A stretch of 64,000 nt of DNA. It comes from CAYMCO01 sp964388955. GTDB lineage: Bacteria; Chloroflexota; Anaerolineae; Anaerolineales; E44-bin32. Position 1 is the first letter of the stretch, and each line of letters opens with the position of its first letter. Positions 41,722 to 49,347 of this stretch are shown in pieces. The notes under the pieces were generated by a model that was not told the DNA's origin, did not search any database, and saw only the letters and a program-made list of their open reading frames with translations. The stretch lies in NCBI GenBank assembly GCA_964388955.1, contig CAYMCO010000008.1:95131-159130 (forward strand). The letters are read 5' to 3'. Position numbers and translations under genes: made by a program.

Positions 41722-42879
41722 ATGGATGTAACATCATTCCGCAAAGCAAAGGCCCTGGGGATTCTGCTCGGGCTGCTCCTGGCAGCTTGTGGGCCGACGA
41801 TAGGGCCAGATCTCGCAGATCTACAGGCCTTGGGGAAGGCAGGCGACGAGGGTCAGTTGGTGGGGGTGGTGGAAGCGATCGCCCCCGGATCTCTGCTTGT
41901 GAACGGCGAGCGGGTGCTGACGACCGATATTAAAACGCAAGCGGAGATCGCTGTGGGCGACAACGTGCAGATCCAGTTCTCGCTTGGCCCTGATGGTGAG
42001 ATGCTGGCATCCAACATCGAGGTTTCCGATCCAGAGCACGGAGACGAATTCGAGTTCACGGGCACGGTCGTCTCCATGGGCGAGACCGAGTGGGTTATCG
42101 CGGGGAGGTCCGTGCAGGTGGACGCCTCCACCGAGATCGAGGCGGAAATCCAGCAGGGGGACCTGGTCAGGGTGCATGCCTTCCTGGATGAGACGGGGAG
42201 TCTGCTGGGGCGCGAAATCGAGTTGGTGTCGAAGCAGGACTTGGACGACACCGAACTGGATGAAGATGACAGCCCGGAAAGTGGAGAGGAGCTGGAGTTT
42301 ACCGGCACCGTTGACCTGATCGAAGGCGACCAGTGGACAATCGATGGCAAAGTGGTGCTGGTGTCGGTCGACACAGAGGTGAAGGGCGATGTGAGTGAAG
42401 GCAGCTTGGTGAAAGTGCATGCCACGCTCACCCCGGAAGGGGACCTGCTGGCAACAGAGATCGAACCCGCCGGATCCGATGAGAATGAGCAGCATGATCA
42501 GGGAGAGGAACAAGAGGTCGAACTGCACGGCTTCGTGACGGAGATGGGGGCCGGAACATGGATGATCGATGCGCAGGCAGTCCAGATTTCCCCCGAAACC
42601 GAGATCGATCCCGGCATCCTGGTGGGGGATCTGGTGGAAGTCAAGGGGGTGTACGGTGAGGGTGATGCTCTGATCGCGCTGGACATTTCGCTCGAGCACC
42701 AAGACGATGACGATATCAATCAGAATCAGAATACGTCCTATCAAGGCGATGATGCAGAGGAGGACGAATACGAGGAGACGGAGGACAGCAGCGACCAGCA
42801 TTATGGGGATGATGAAGAAGAATATGAATATGAAGAGCATGAGGGCGGATATGGGGGCTCGTATGGAGACGGCGAATAG
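41722..42879 (+). CDS. Lipoprotein with four DUF5666 repeats
   Basis: A 385-residue exported lipoprotein. The lipobox is LLLAAC with Cys23. Four ~65-residue DUF5666-type beta repeats follow (starting ~residues 45, 112, 192 and 268), each with the pattern F-x-G-x-V...W-x-I-x-G-x-x-V...T-E-I...G-D-x-V-x-V. The C-terminus (~335-385) is very rich in Glu/Asp/Tyr/Gly. ATG 41722 has GAGGAGG upstream. The next genes are an ECF sigma factor and a membrane protein with the same repeats, so a shared envelope-sensing circuit is likely. No catalytic motif is seen. Confidence 0.85.
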   Translation: MDVTSFRKAKALGILLGLLLAACGPTIGPDLADLQALGKAGDEGQLVGVVEAIAPGSLLVNGERVLTTDIKTQAEIAVGDNVQIQFSLGPDGEMLASNIEVSDPEHGDEFEFTGTVVSMGETEWVIAGRSVQVDASTEIEAEIQQGDLVRVHAFLDETGSLLGREIELVSKQDLDDTELDEDDSPESGEELEFTGTVDLIEGDQWTIDGKVVLVSVDTEVKGDVSEGSLVKVHATLTPEGDLLATEIEPAGSDENEQHDQGEEQEVELHGFVTEMGAGTWMIDAQAVQISPETEIDPGILVGDLVEVKGVYGEGDALIALDISLEHQDDDDINQNQNTSYQGDDAEEDEYEETEDSSDQHYGDDEEEYEYEEHEGGYGGSYGDGE

Positions 42880-42898
42880 GCGGAACTAGCTTGTCCAC

Positions 42899-42938
42899 AG
42901 CCACGTCGCTCGCGGCAATCGCCGCGGGCGACGTGGCT
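42899..42938 (+). terminator. Strong hairpin after the DUF5666 lipoprotein gene
   Basis: AGCCACGTCGC and GCGACGTGGCT form an 11-bp outer stem, with GCGGC/GCCGC inside and an AATC loop. No U-tract follows (CTGTCC), so termination is not certain. TAAAAT at 42952 could be a -10 for the sigma-factor gene. Confidence 0.5.
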
Positions 42939-43017
42939 CTGTCCGATGGGGTAAAATGCGCCCTAAATCGTGCGCTCGCCCTCTTCGGCAAGCACCAGAC
43001 ATGCGGACAGGTACCCA

Positions 43018-43554
43018 GTGGCTGAAGCCGAAATCAACCTAGAGGCGCTCAGGCGGCTAGACCCGCAGGTGATCAGCGCGGTGCATGATCAATACTTCCC
43101 CCAAATCTATCGATATGCGCGCTACAGGCTGCCGGACAACAAGACGGCTGAGGACATCACGGGTGAGGTTTTTGTGCGATTGCTCGAGGCGATGGATCGG
43201 GGGAAAGGCCCTGTGACGAGCCTGCGGGGCTGGCTCTTTGGGACGGCCTCGAACCTAGTAAATGACTACTATCGCGCCGGCCATCGAAGTGTCATCGTGG
43301 ATCTGCCCGATGGGTTGGCGGACCGAACGCTCGATCCAAGGTCGCATGTCGAGCAGCGGGAGCGAATGCGCAGGTTGGAGGAGGCGGCAGCCGCATTGAC
43401 TCCGGACCAACAGCACGTGCTTGCGCTGCGTTTTGGGAGCGGACTTTCGGTGGCGGATACGGCGGCCGTGATGGACAAGCGGGAGAACGCGGTGAAGGCG
43501 CTGCAGTTCCGCGCGCTGCGCGCACTGCGGCGCGAAATGGGGGTCCAAGGATGA
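43018..43554 (+). CDS. ECF-type RNA polymerase sigma factor
   Basis: A 178-residue sigma-70 family protein with sigma2 and sigma4 only. Region 2 has DQYFPQIYRYARYRLPDNKTAEDITGEVF and SLRGWLFGTASNLVNDYYR. Region 4 has LTPDQQHVLALRFGSGLSVADTAAVM and NAVKALQFRALRALRREM. GTG 43018 is used; an in-frame GTG at 42970 would add 16 residues. The stop overlaps the start of the membrane DUF5667 protein (ATGA), the usual sigma/anti-sigma pairing. Confidence 0.92.
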   Translation: MAEAEINLEALRRLDPQVISAVHDQYFPQIYRYARYRLPDNKTAEDITGEVFVRLLEAMDRGKGPVTSLRGWLFGTASNLVNDYYRAGHRSVIVDLPDGLADRTLDPRSHVEQRERMRRLEEAAAALTPDQQHVLALRFGSGLSVADTAAVMDKRENAVKALQFRALRALRREMGVQG

Positions 43555-44843
43555 ATGACGACCGGCTCAACGCCGCGCTGCAGATCTGCATTGAAGCCCT
43601 GGAGACGGGGGTCGAGATCGAGCGCTGCCTGGAGCTATTTCCGGACCTGCGAGCGCAACTGCGGCCGGCGCTCGAAGGCGCGCTGGGGGCCAGGTCCATG
43701 GCGCCGGAGGAGATTCCCGCAGGAGCACAGGGACGGAGCCGGGCGAGGCTGCTGGGAAAGGCGGAGAGCATGCGCCGCCGGAGGCCCCGTTGGTTCGGTT
43801 TGCCGAAGTTCGCTCTCGCCTCCTTCGGGGCGATGCTGTTTTTCTTTATGGGCGTTGGCGGGCTGTTCGCCGCCTCCGCCAATTCGCTTCCGGGAGACGC
43901 GCTCTATCCGGTGAAGCGGTCCGTTGAGGCCCTGAGCCTGAGCATCGCGCCGAGCAATTCCCTGAAACGCTCACTGCAGTCCAGCTATGAAAAACGTCGC
44001 GTGGCCGAGGCTGAGCGGTTGCTCAGCCTCGGAAGGAGCGAACGGGTCACTTTTGAAGGGGTCGTGCGCGCTATGAACGGCGATGAGCTTCTGGTCGATG
44101 ACTTTCTGGTGCGCATTCCCGTGGACCTGGCGCTGCCGCATCCGCTATTGGTGGGGGAGGGGGTGGAGGTAAGCGGAGAAGTGCAGCCCGATGGGTGGAT
44201 CCGGGCCGATGGCTTGATTCTGAAGGCTTTCCAGCTTCAAGGGAGGCTGGAGAGGATTGTCGGAGATGAGTGGCTCATCGACGGGCAAAGGCTGAAGGCC
44301 ACGGCGCTGACACTGATTCAGCCGGGCATTCAGGTGGGCGATCGCGTGATTGCGTTGGTCCGGGTGGAGGATGGATGGGTGGCACAAGCCATCTTGCTGT
44401 TTGATTCGCCTCCGGCGGGGGGGAGCGAGGACGGGCAAACTCCACAGGGCGTGGAGCCCGAGGAGGAGGGTGAGTCAGACGGCGACGAGGACCAGGCTCG
44501 GGAGCTGACTGGACGGCTGGAGATCGTCGAGGGGAACGTTTGGACCGTGGATGGCCGGGCCATTATCGTGACCGATGGGACCGAGATCGAGGAGGGGATC
44601 GCCATTGGGGACGTGATCCGGGTTCGCGCCATCGTCACCGCAGATGGCGAGTGGCTCGCGCAGGAAGTTGATTTGCGGGAGAAGGCCTCGGATGCGGAGT
44701 CGGAAGAGGCGGGAGAGCCGGATGATGGGACGCCAGACTCCACCGGCGAGGGGGAAAGCGAGGAGCACTCCGGCGGAAGCGAGGGTGGGGGAGATGAGGC
44801 GCCCGAGGAGGGCGAACCCGACGATGCTCCCGACCTGGACTGA
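43551..44843 (+). CDS. Putative membrane anti-sigma protein (DUF5667 plus DUF5666 repeats)
   Basis: A 430-residue protein. A cytoplasmic N-terminal helical part (~1-80: NDDRLNAALQICIEALETG, LFPDLRAQLRPALEGAL) resembles segments that precede DUF5667. One membrane helix lies at ~87-108. The DUF5667 motif follows directly (NSLPGDALYPVKRSVEALSL, with a helical hairpin). Outside the membrane are three DUF5666-like beta repeats (~165-380) and an acidic Gly/Ser-rich tail. Translational coupling to the ECF sigma gene makes it the likely anti-sigma or sensor; this role is inferred. Confidence 0.8.
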   Translation: MNDDRLNAALQICIEALETGVEIERCLELFPDLRAQLRPALEGALGARSMAPEEIPAGAQGRSRARLLGKAESMRRRRPRWFGLPKFALASFGAMLFFFMGVGGLFAASANSLPGDALYPVKRSVEALSLSIAPSNSLKRSLQSSYEKRRVAEAERLLSLGRSERVTFEGVVRAMNGDELLVDDFLVRIPVDLALPHPLLVGEGVEVSGEVQPDGWIRADGLILKAFQLQGRLERIVGDEWLIDGQRLKATALTLIQPGIQVGDRVIALVRVEDGWVAQAILLFDSPPAGGSEDGQTPQGVEPEEEGESDGDEDQARELTGRLEIVEGNVWTVDGRAIIVTDGTEIEEGIAIGDVIRVRAIVTADGEWLAQEVDLREKASDAESEEAGEPDDGTPDSTGEGESEEHSGGSEGGGDEAPEEGEPDDAPDLD

Positions 44844-44866
44844 GACGTTCTTGTCGCCGCAGGACC

Positions 44867-45403
44867 TCAGGCCGATTGATCCTGTGGATAGATCGCCGAG
44901 ACGCTTTCGCCCTGCAGGATGCGCTTGAAATGACGGCTGACCTCATTGGGTTTGAGACCCGCGCAAACCATCCATTCTTTGAACAGTGAGTCCTTCAGCT
45001 TTCTGAACATCTCCTGCTCGGAAGCGCTGAGCTTCTTCTTCTTGTTTCTCGCCCAAAGATCACGGATGATCCGGCAGGTCGATATCAATGTGCCCTCCGC
45101 CATGGCGTCTTTTATGGTGCGCCAGCGCTTTGTATGCTTGGAAGCCATCTCATTGGGCTCATTTGAGAGCGTCATCAATGCCTTTTTCAGCTCAGTGCGG
45201 GTCACCATGGGGCGAACGGAGGACTCATCTGAGCTGTTGACGGGAATCCAGAATGTGCATTCCATCCCCTTGACCCGATAGTAGTCCCGCTGCGTGCCGG
45301 CAATGGATTTGGACTCCACACCCCTCACCTGGCCGACACCATAGATCGAATGCACGATCCAGTCGTTCTTGGAGAATGATTGCGAACCGTCCGCGCTCGG
45401 CAT
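44867..45403 (-). CDS. CarD/CdnL-type transcription regulator
   Basis: A 178-residue protein. The N-terminal CarD/TRCF RNA-polymerase-interacting domain runs ~8-65 (NDWIVHSIYGVGQVRGVESKSI...DYYRVKGMECTFWIPV). A helical C-terminal domain with basic patches (~75-165, ARNKKKKLSASEQEM) fits the DNA-binding half. CarD proteins stabilise the open promoter complex. ATG 45403 has GAGGAG upstream; the open frame to 45538 is not used. It begins 11 bases after the stop of the receiver gene, so the two probably form one transcript. Confidence 0.87.
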   Translation of the reverse strand: MPSADGSQSFSKNDWIVHSIYGVGQVRGVESKSIAGTQRDYYRVKGMECTFWIPVNSSDESSVRPMVTRTELKKALMTLSNEPNEMASKHTKRWRTIKDAMAEGTLISTCRIIRDLWARNKKKKLSASEQEMFRKLKDSLFKEWMVCAGLKPNEVSRHFKRILQGESVSAIYPQDQSA

Positions 45404-45414
45404 TCCGCACTCCT

Positions 45415-45831
45415 CTAAGCAGAAAGCGCCTCTTGCGCACCGCGCCTCTCCTTTATCGAGGAAAGGATGGTCTTGAGCAGAAGGCGAATGTCGAAGGGTT
45501 TGTACACCACTGCGGAGGGGCGGTATTTGTCCCGCCAATCATCGCTGATCCGCTGAGTGGTGGTGACAATGATGGCGGGCTGATTGTTTCCACGCCCCCT
45601 CGAGAGTTCGATGATTTCCCCATTCAGAAGCTTTGGGAAGTCATAGTCTACAACCAGGGCCTTGGGATTCTCGGCGCGAAGGATCTCCTTTGCCGATTGG
45701 ACGTTGGCGGCCTCCAGCACGCGGAGGTTCATCTGCTCCAAACAGGCGCGCATTACCTTGCGAAGGTCGGCGTGCGCTTCCACCAACAGGATGGAGACCA
45801 GGGGATCCTGCCTCATGCTTGTCTGTTGCAT
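45415..45831 (-). CDS. Stand-alone response-regulator receiver
   Basis: A 138-residue REC domain. SILLVEAHADLRKVMRACLEQM is strand 1 and helix 1. The phosphoacceptor is Asp62 in ALVVDYDFPK, the Thr region is IIVTTTQR, and Lys111 is in VVYKPFD. The first acidic pair is altered to Glu-Ala-His, so Mg binding may be weakened. No output domain. It directly precedes the CarD-like gene. The start (ATG 45831, or 45816) lacks a clear ribosome site. Confidence 0.8.
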   Translation of the reverse strand: MQQTSMRQDPLVSILLVEAHADLRKVMRACLEQMNLRVLEAANVQSAKEILRAENPKALVVDYDFPKLLNGEIIELSRGRGNNQPAIIVTTTQRISDDWRDKYRPSAVVYKPFDIRLLLKTILSSIKERRGAQEALSA

Positions 45832-45976
45832 TTGTCGGTTGTCGAGCTCGAGTCGCTGGGCACCGGTTTTCCTGCGCTCGGGGCCGGACGGGCCCCGCAG
45901 GCAACCTAATCTAGCGCATAGTTCCGTAGAATTTCTTGCGCCTCGAGATGGATATCTTGCGCAAATCTGGAGCGGA

Positions 45977-48217
45977 TTAAGGCGCGGATTCCGGCGAGAA
46001 CATGTATCCGACGCCCCAGCGGGTGAGGATCAGCTGCGGGTTCTTGGGATCGACTTCGATCTTCTTCCTCAAGCGGCTCATGTGCACGAACAAATCATGG
46101 CGGGTGTGGCCGCTGTCGGGACCCCAGATTTGGTCGACCAATTGGCTGTAGGTCAGCACCTGGCGCTTGTTGCGCGTCAGATATGAGAGCAACCCAAACT
46201 CGGTGGGTGTGAGGTCCAGGCGTTTGCCTCGCAGCCATACCTCCCGGGCGTCATAGTCGATCAGGAGGCCCGCCTCGGAGAATTGATTCGCCCTATGGTC
46301 GGGCTCCCTTTTTCCCCCGCGGCGCAGAAGGGCGCGGATGCGCGCCAGTAATTCGGCGGATTGGAAGGGTTTTGTGACGTAATCATCGGCGCCCGCATCC
46401 AACGCATCGACGAGATCGGTCTGCCCGGTCTTGGAGGTGAGGAGCAAGATGGGCACACTGGAGACGCGGCGAATCCTGCGGCATAGGGCGAGGCCCGTCA
46501 TCCCTGGCAGCACCCAGTCCAGCAGCACCAGATCAGGCTGAGCGGTGCGGAACAAGTCCATGGCGATAGTCCCGTCAGGGGCAATTTCCACCTGATACCC
46601 CTGCTGAGTAAGCAACGCTCGCAGCAAGCTGTAGGTATGCGGCTCGTCCTCGACAACCAGGATAGTCTTGTCGGCCGCGGCTGGCAGATGCTCCTGGCGC
46701 GGTTTGGCCGGCGCCCGAACCGGAAGCCGAGTTTCGCTGGGCAGCACGGGAAGCGTGAAGGTCATCTGAGTGCCCGCATCTTCCCCCGGGGGCGGGCTCT
46801 GTACCCAGATTTGGCCGCCATGGGCGCGAATGATCTTACGGCTGATGTACAGGCCCAATCCCGTTCCCCCGCCCTGAGAGTCGGCACGCACATACTTCTC
46901 GAAAATGCCGGGCTGCATCTGGGCCGGAATGCCAGGGCCATGGTCGATCACACTTACCTGCACCATGGGCCCGCTCCCCTTGGCCCTGATATGAATGGGC
47001 TCACCTTCCGGCGAATACCGAACAGCGTTGTCCAGCAGGTTGATCAACACTTCCTCCACCCTGGCGGGATCAGCGCGCACCTTCGGCAGAGCCTCCGGTA
47101 GCTCCACCTGGACCGGGATGTCCGCTAAGACCCCGGCTGCGCGCTCGATGGCTTGATCCACCAAGACGCGCAAATCGACGGACTCGGGCCGGAGGCCCAG
47201 GTGTCCCGACTCAACCCTCGTCAGCGCGAGGCTGCGATCCACCTGTCGCACCAACTCATCGGTGCTCTGATTCATGGCGTTGAGAAACTGGGTGATGAGG
47301 TCATCACTCCAGTTGTGATAGTTGGTCAGCAGCGCTGTGGCGTGGCCTTTCAGAGTGGCCAGGGGAGTGCGGATGTCGTGGGCGAGCATGGAGAGCAACT
47401 CCATTTTCCAGGCCATGCGGGCGCGGGTATCGGAGACGTCCTGAACCAGTCCCCCCCAGCCTGCGGATCCACCGTCGCCCTGCCACACCGGAAAGAAGGA
47501 CAACTCCAGGGTCTGGGTGCGGCCCACGGAGCGGGTGATCTCCACCACAGGTCGCTCGGAGACCGCCACCACCGCGCTCCCAAGGGCTCGCTGGGCGACA
47601 TCCGGCTCCTGCGCCTGGGAAAGAAAGAGCGCGAAGAGCTCCTCATACGGCTTGCTCACCAGCATGCCGGGCCGGATGCCCAGCATTTCAGCGAGCGTGT
47701 GGTTGAGCTCCGAGATCTTTCCGGACTGATCGACGAGGAACAATCCCGCGGACATGCTCTCCATGAGCGACGTCATGCGCGCATGATCTTCGCGAAAGGC
47801 CCGTTCCAGTTTCTTAAGCCGATCGATGCCGGTGAAGGATGCCTCAAACAGCGTGCGTCCACCTGACTCGATCACATGGCCGGAGAAGAGCGCCGTGGTC
47901 GGATGTCCCTCCGCATGTTTGAGATCCACCTCTCGTCGGCGAATCCCGCCTTTGTCGTGCAGTTCCCGCCGCAGTCTCTCCCCATCCTCCGGTTCCCAAA
48001 ACAGATCCCGGAATTGAAACTTGGGACCACCCAAGTCTTGCGATGGATATCCGAGGTACTGGGCGAGCGGAGCGTTGGCGGCGAGCATTTCGCCCGACAG
48101 GTCAAATACCCCGGAGGGGGTTGACCCGTGTTCGAATAACTCCCGGTAGATCTCGCCGGATATACCCGGATCCCCCCACGTCCCCTTGACATCGTGGCCG
48201 ACCCGCTCGCCTGGCAC
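45977..48217 (-). CDS. Hybrid sensor kinase - receiver - winged-helix DNA-binding fusion
   Basis: A 746-residue soluble protein holding a whole two-component pathway. Two PAS domains (~25-135 and ~150-265) lead into HisKA with His280 (MLAHDIRTPLATLKGHA). HATPase_c follows (NLLDNAVRYSPEGEP, DHGPGIP, GGGTGLGLYISRKII). The receiver (~520-640) has Asp567 in LVLLDWVLPG and Lys in DDYVTKPF. An OmpR/PhoB winged helix (~650-746: LTPTEFGLLSYLTRNKRQVLT...RLRKKIE...RWGVGYMF) ends it. No membrane helix, so the signal is cytoplasmic. GTG 48217 has AGGAGA upstream. The fusion of kinase to a DNA-binding regulator is uncommon. Target genes unknown. Confidence 0.9.
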   Translation of the reverse strand: MPGERVGHDVKGTWGDPGISGEIYRELFEHGSTPSGVFDLSGEMLAANAPLAQYLGYPSQDLGGPKFQFRDLFWEPEDGERLRRELHDKGGIRRREVDLKHAEGHPTTALFSGHVIESGGRTLFEASFTGIDRLKKLERAFREDHARMTSLMESMSAGLFLVDQSGKISELNHTLAEMLGIRPGMLVSKPYEELFALFLSQAQEPDVAQRALGSAVVAVSERPVVEITRSVGRTQTLELSFFPVWQGDGGSAGWGGLVQDVSDTRARMAWKMELLSMLAHDIRTPLATLKGHATALLTNYHNWSDDLITQFLNAMNQSTDELVRQVDRSLALTRVESGHLGLRPESVDLRVLVDQAIERAAGVLADIPVQVELPEALPKVRADPARVEEVLINLLDNAVRYSPEGEPIHIRAKGSGPMVQVSVIDHGPGIPAQMQPGIFEKYVRADSQGGGTGLGLYISRKIIRAHGGQIWVQSPPPGEDAGTQMTFTLPVLPSETRLPVRAPAKPRQEHLPAAADKTILVVEDEPHTYSLLRALLTQQGYQVEIAPDGTIAMDLFRTAQPDLVLLDWVLPGMTGLALCRRIRRVSSVPILLLTSKTGQTDLVDALDAGADDYVTKPFQSAELLARIRALLRRGGKREPDHRANQFSEAGLLIDYDAREVWLRGKRLDLTPTEFGLLSYLTRNKRQVLTYSQLVDQIWGPDSGHTRHDLFVHMSRLRKKIEVDPKNPQLILTRWGVGYMFSPESAP

Positions 48218-48318
48218 GCGCTCTCTCCTAAGATGGTTCCCCTCGGCTGTCCGCAACGGTCACAACCGCAAACAGATTCTATCAGTTCTCACCCTTGAGC
48301 GGGAGTCGTCCCCGAAGG

Positions 48319-48368
48319 CTTGCAAGTATTTCGTAAGAAATATGGGAAGCATGCAAGGCGCCTGCAAG
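48319..48368. promoter_or_regulatory. TGCAAG direct-repeat array, candidate OmpR/PhoB-type operator
   Basis: TGCAAG occurs at 48321, 48352 and 48363 (the last two 11 bases apart), with related CGTAAG at 48332 and GGGAAG at 48344. Eleven-base periodicity is the typical spacing of PhoB-family half-sites. The array lies between the divergent kinase-regulator fusion and the rpmI gene. The remaining 48369-48615 is a long leader to rpmI with no gene that I can support. Confidence 0.4.
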
Positions 48369-48615
48369 AAGAAAGCCTACACTTAACCTGTTCCGGATTG
48401 GATGTCAGGCCAAGGTTGCTGGCACTACCCAGGTCTGTCCTACGTTCCCACCCGGCCGCGTCCGGCTCTGCATGGCCGGCGCCAAGCAGCGCGCAAGCGG
48501 TACGGTCCATGGGTAATGGAGAGGGGGTGGAGATTAGGCAGGGATCAGGCTCCAGCAGTTCGGGTGGCCGTTGGCAAGCGGAATGCGCGTGTGATTGGTA
48601 GGAAAGGAAAGCACC

Positions 48616-48849
48616 GTGAGTCCCAGGAAGAAGAAGAGCGGCAAATTCAAGTTGAAGACGCATCAGGCGACGGCCAAGCGCTTCCGCAGGACAAAGACGG
48701 GCAGGATTCTGCGCACAAAGGGTCAGCAATCGCACCTGCGACGCAAGAAGTCAAAGCGGGCGAAACGCAAATATGCCCGGATGCTGATGGTTAAGACGAA
48801 GGGGCACAAGAAGAGGATAGAGCAGTTGGCGCCCTACCTGGGCCGGTGA
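48616..48849 (+). CDS. rpmI: 50S ribosomal protein L35
   Basis: A 77-residue basic protein with the L35 core: KLKTHQATAKRFRRTKTGRI, then RTKGQQSHLRRKKSKRAKRK and a C-terminal KRIEQLAPYLG. GTG 48616 is preceded by AGGAAAGGAAAG. It is slightly longer than the usual 64-66 residues because of an N-terminal SPRKKKSG extension. The usual neighbours infC and rplT are absent; a small basic protein follows instead. Confidence 0.88.
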   Translation: MSPRKKKSGKFKLKTHQATAKRFRRTKTGRILRTKGQQSHLRRKKSKRAKRKYARMLMVKTKGHKKRIEQLAPYLGR

Positions 48850-48914
48850 TGAGCCGGGCGCAGCCCCGAAAGGCTGCAGCCACGTTATCAAGGTTTACGA
48901 GAGGGAGATGTCCG

Positions 48915-49082
48915 ATGGCAATGCGTGAGAAGGATCGCAAGCTTCGCCGCAGACAGCGAAGGCAGGAGAAGTTGCGGAAGCTCAAGGGAAAGTTGACCGA
49001 GACCAAGAGTGTGACAGAACGGCGCAAGATCCTGGATAAGATAGAGCACATCGCTCCTTGGCTGGATGTCTCTCAGCTTTGA
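48915..49082 (+). CDS. Small basic protein (possibly DUF6800-like)
   Basis: A 55-residue protein, highly charged at the start (MAMREKDRKLRRRQRRQEKL), with a second half that forms a helix and ends KILDKIEHIAPWLDVSQL. ATG 48915 has GAGGGAGA upstream. It begins 65 bases after the L35 gene. The pattern of a basic helix followed by an SPWL-like end recalls small DUF6800-type proteins, from memory and unverified. A ribosome-associated role is a guess from context. Confidence 0.6.
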   Translation: MAMREKDRKLRRRQRRQEKLRKLKGKLTETKSVTERRKILDKIEHIAPWLDVSQL

Positions 49083-49188
49083 CTGCGACGCCCCGGGCCT
49101 CAATTGCCCGCGGGCGCGCCTATATTTCCGAATGCCCCAATGAATGGCTGATCCGCCGTGTCGGGTGCACAATCCAGCGGGACAATGT

Positions 49189-49222
49189 CGGGCGGGTGAA
49201 CAGAGGGATGTTCACCCGCCCG
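49189..49222 (+). terminator. 13-bp hairpin after the rpmI unit
   Basis: CGGGCGGGTGAAC and GTTCACCCGCCCG pair perfectly around an 8-base loop, followed by GTGCCTTTCTCC. It lies 106 bases beyond the small basic protein and could terminate that transcript. The pyrimidine tract is only partly U. Confidence 0.5.
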
Positions 49223-49347
49223 GTGCCTTTCTCCTGCCGGCGAGAGGTCACCTTCGGGGCAACGGCGCATGCCAGCCGCCGTGCCTGAGTTCGAAAGCTC
49301 GCTTGTGGGCTGTATCCAGGCCGCGAAGAACCCGGATCTTGCACGAA

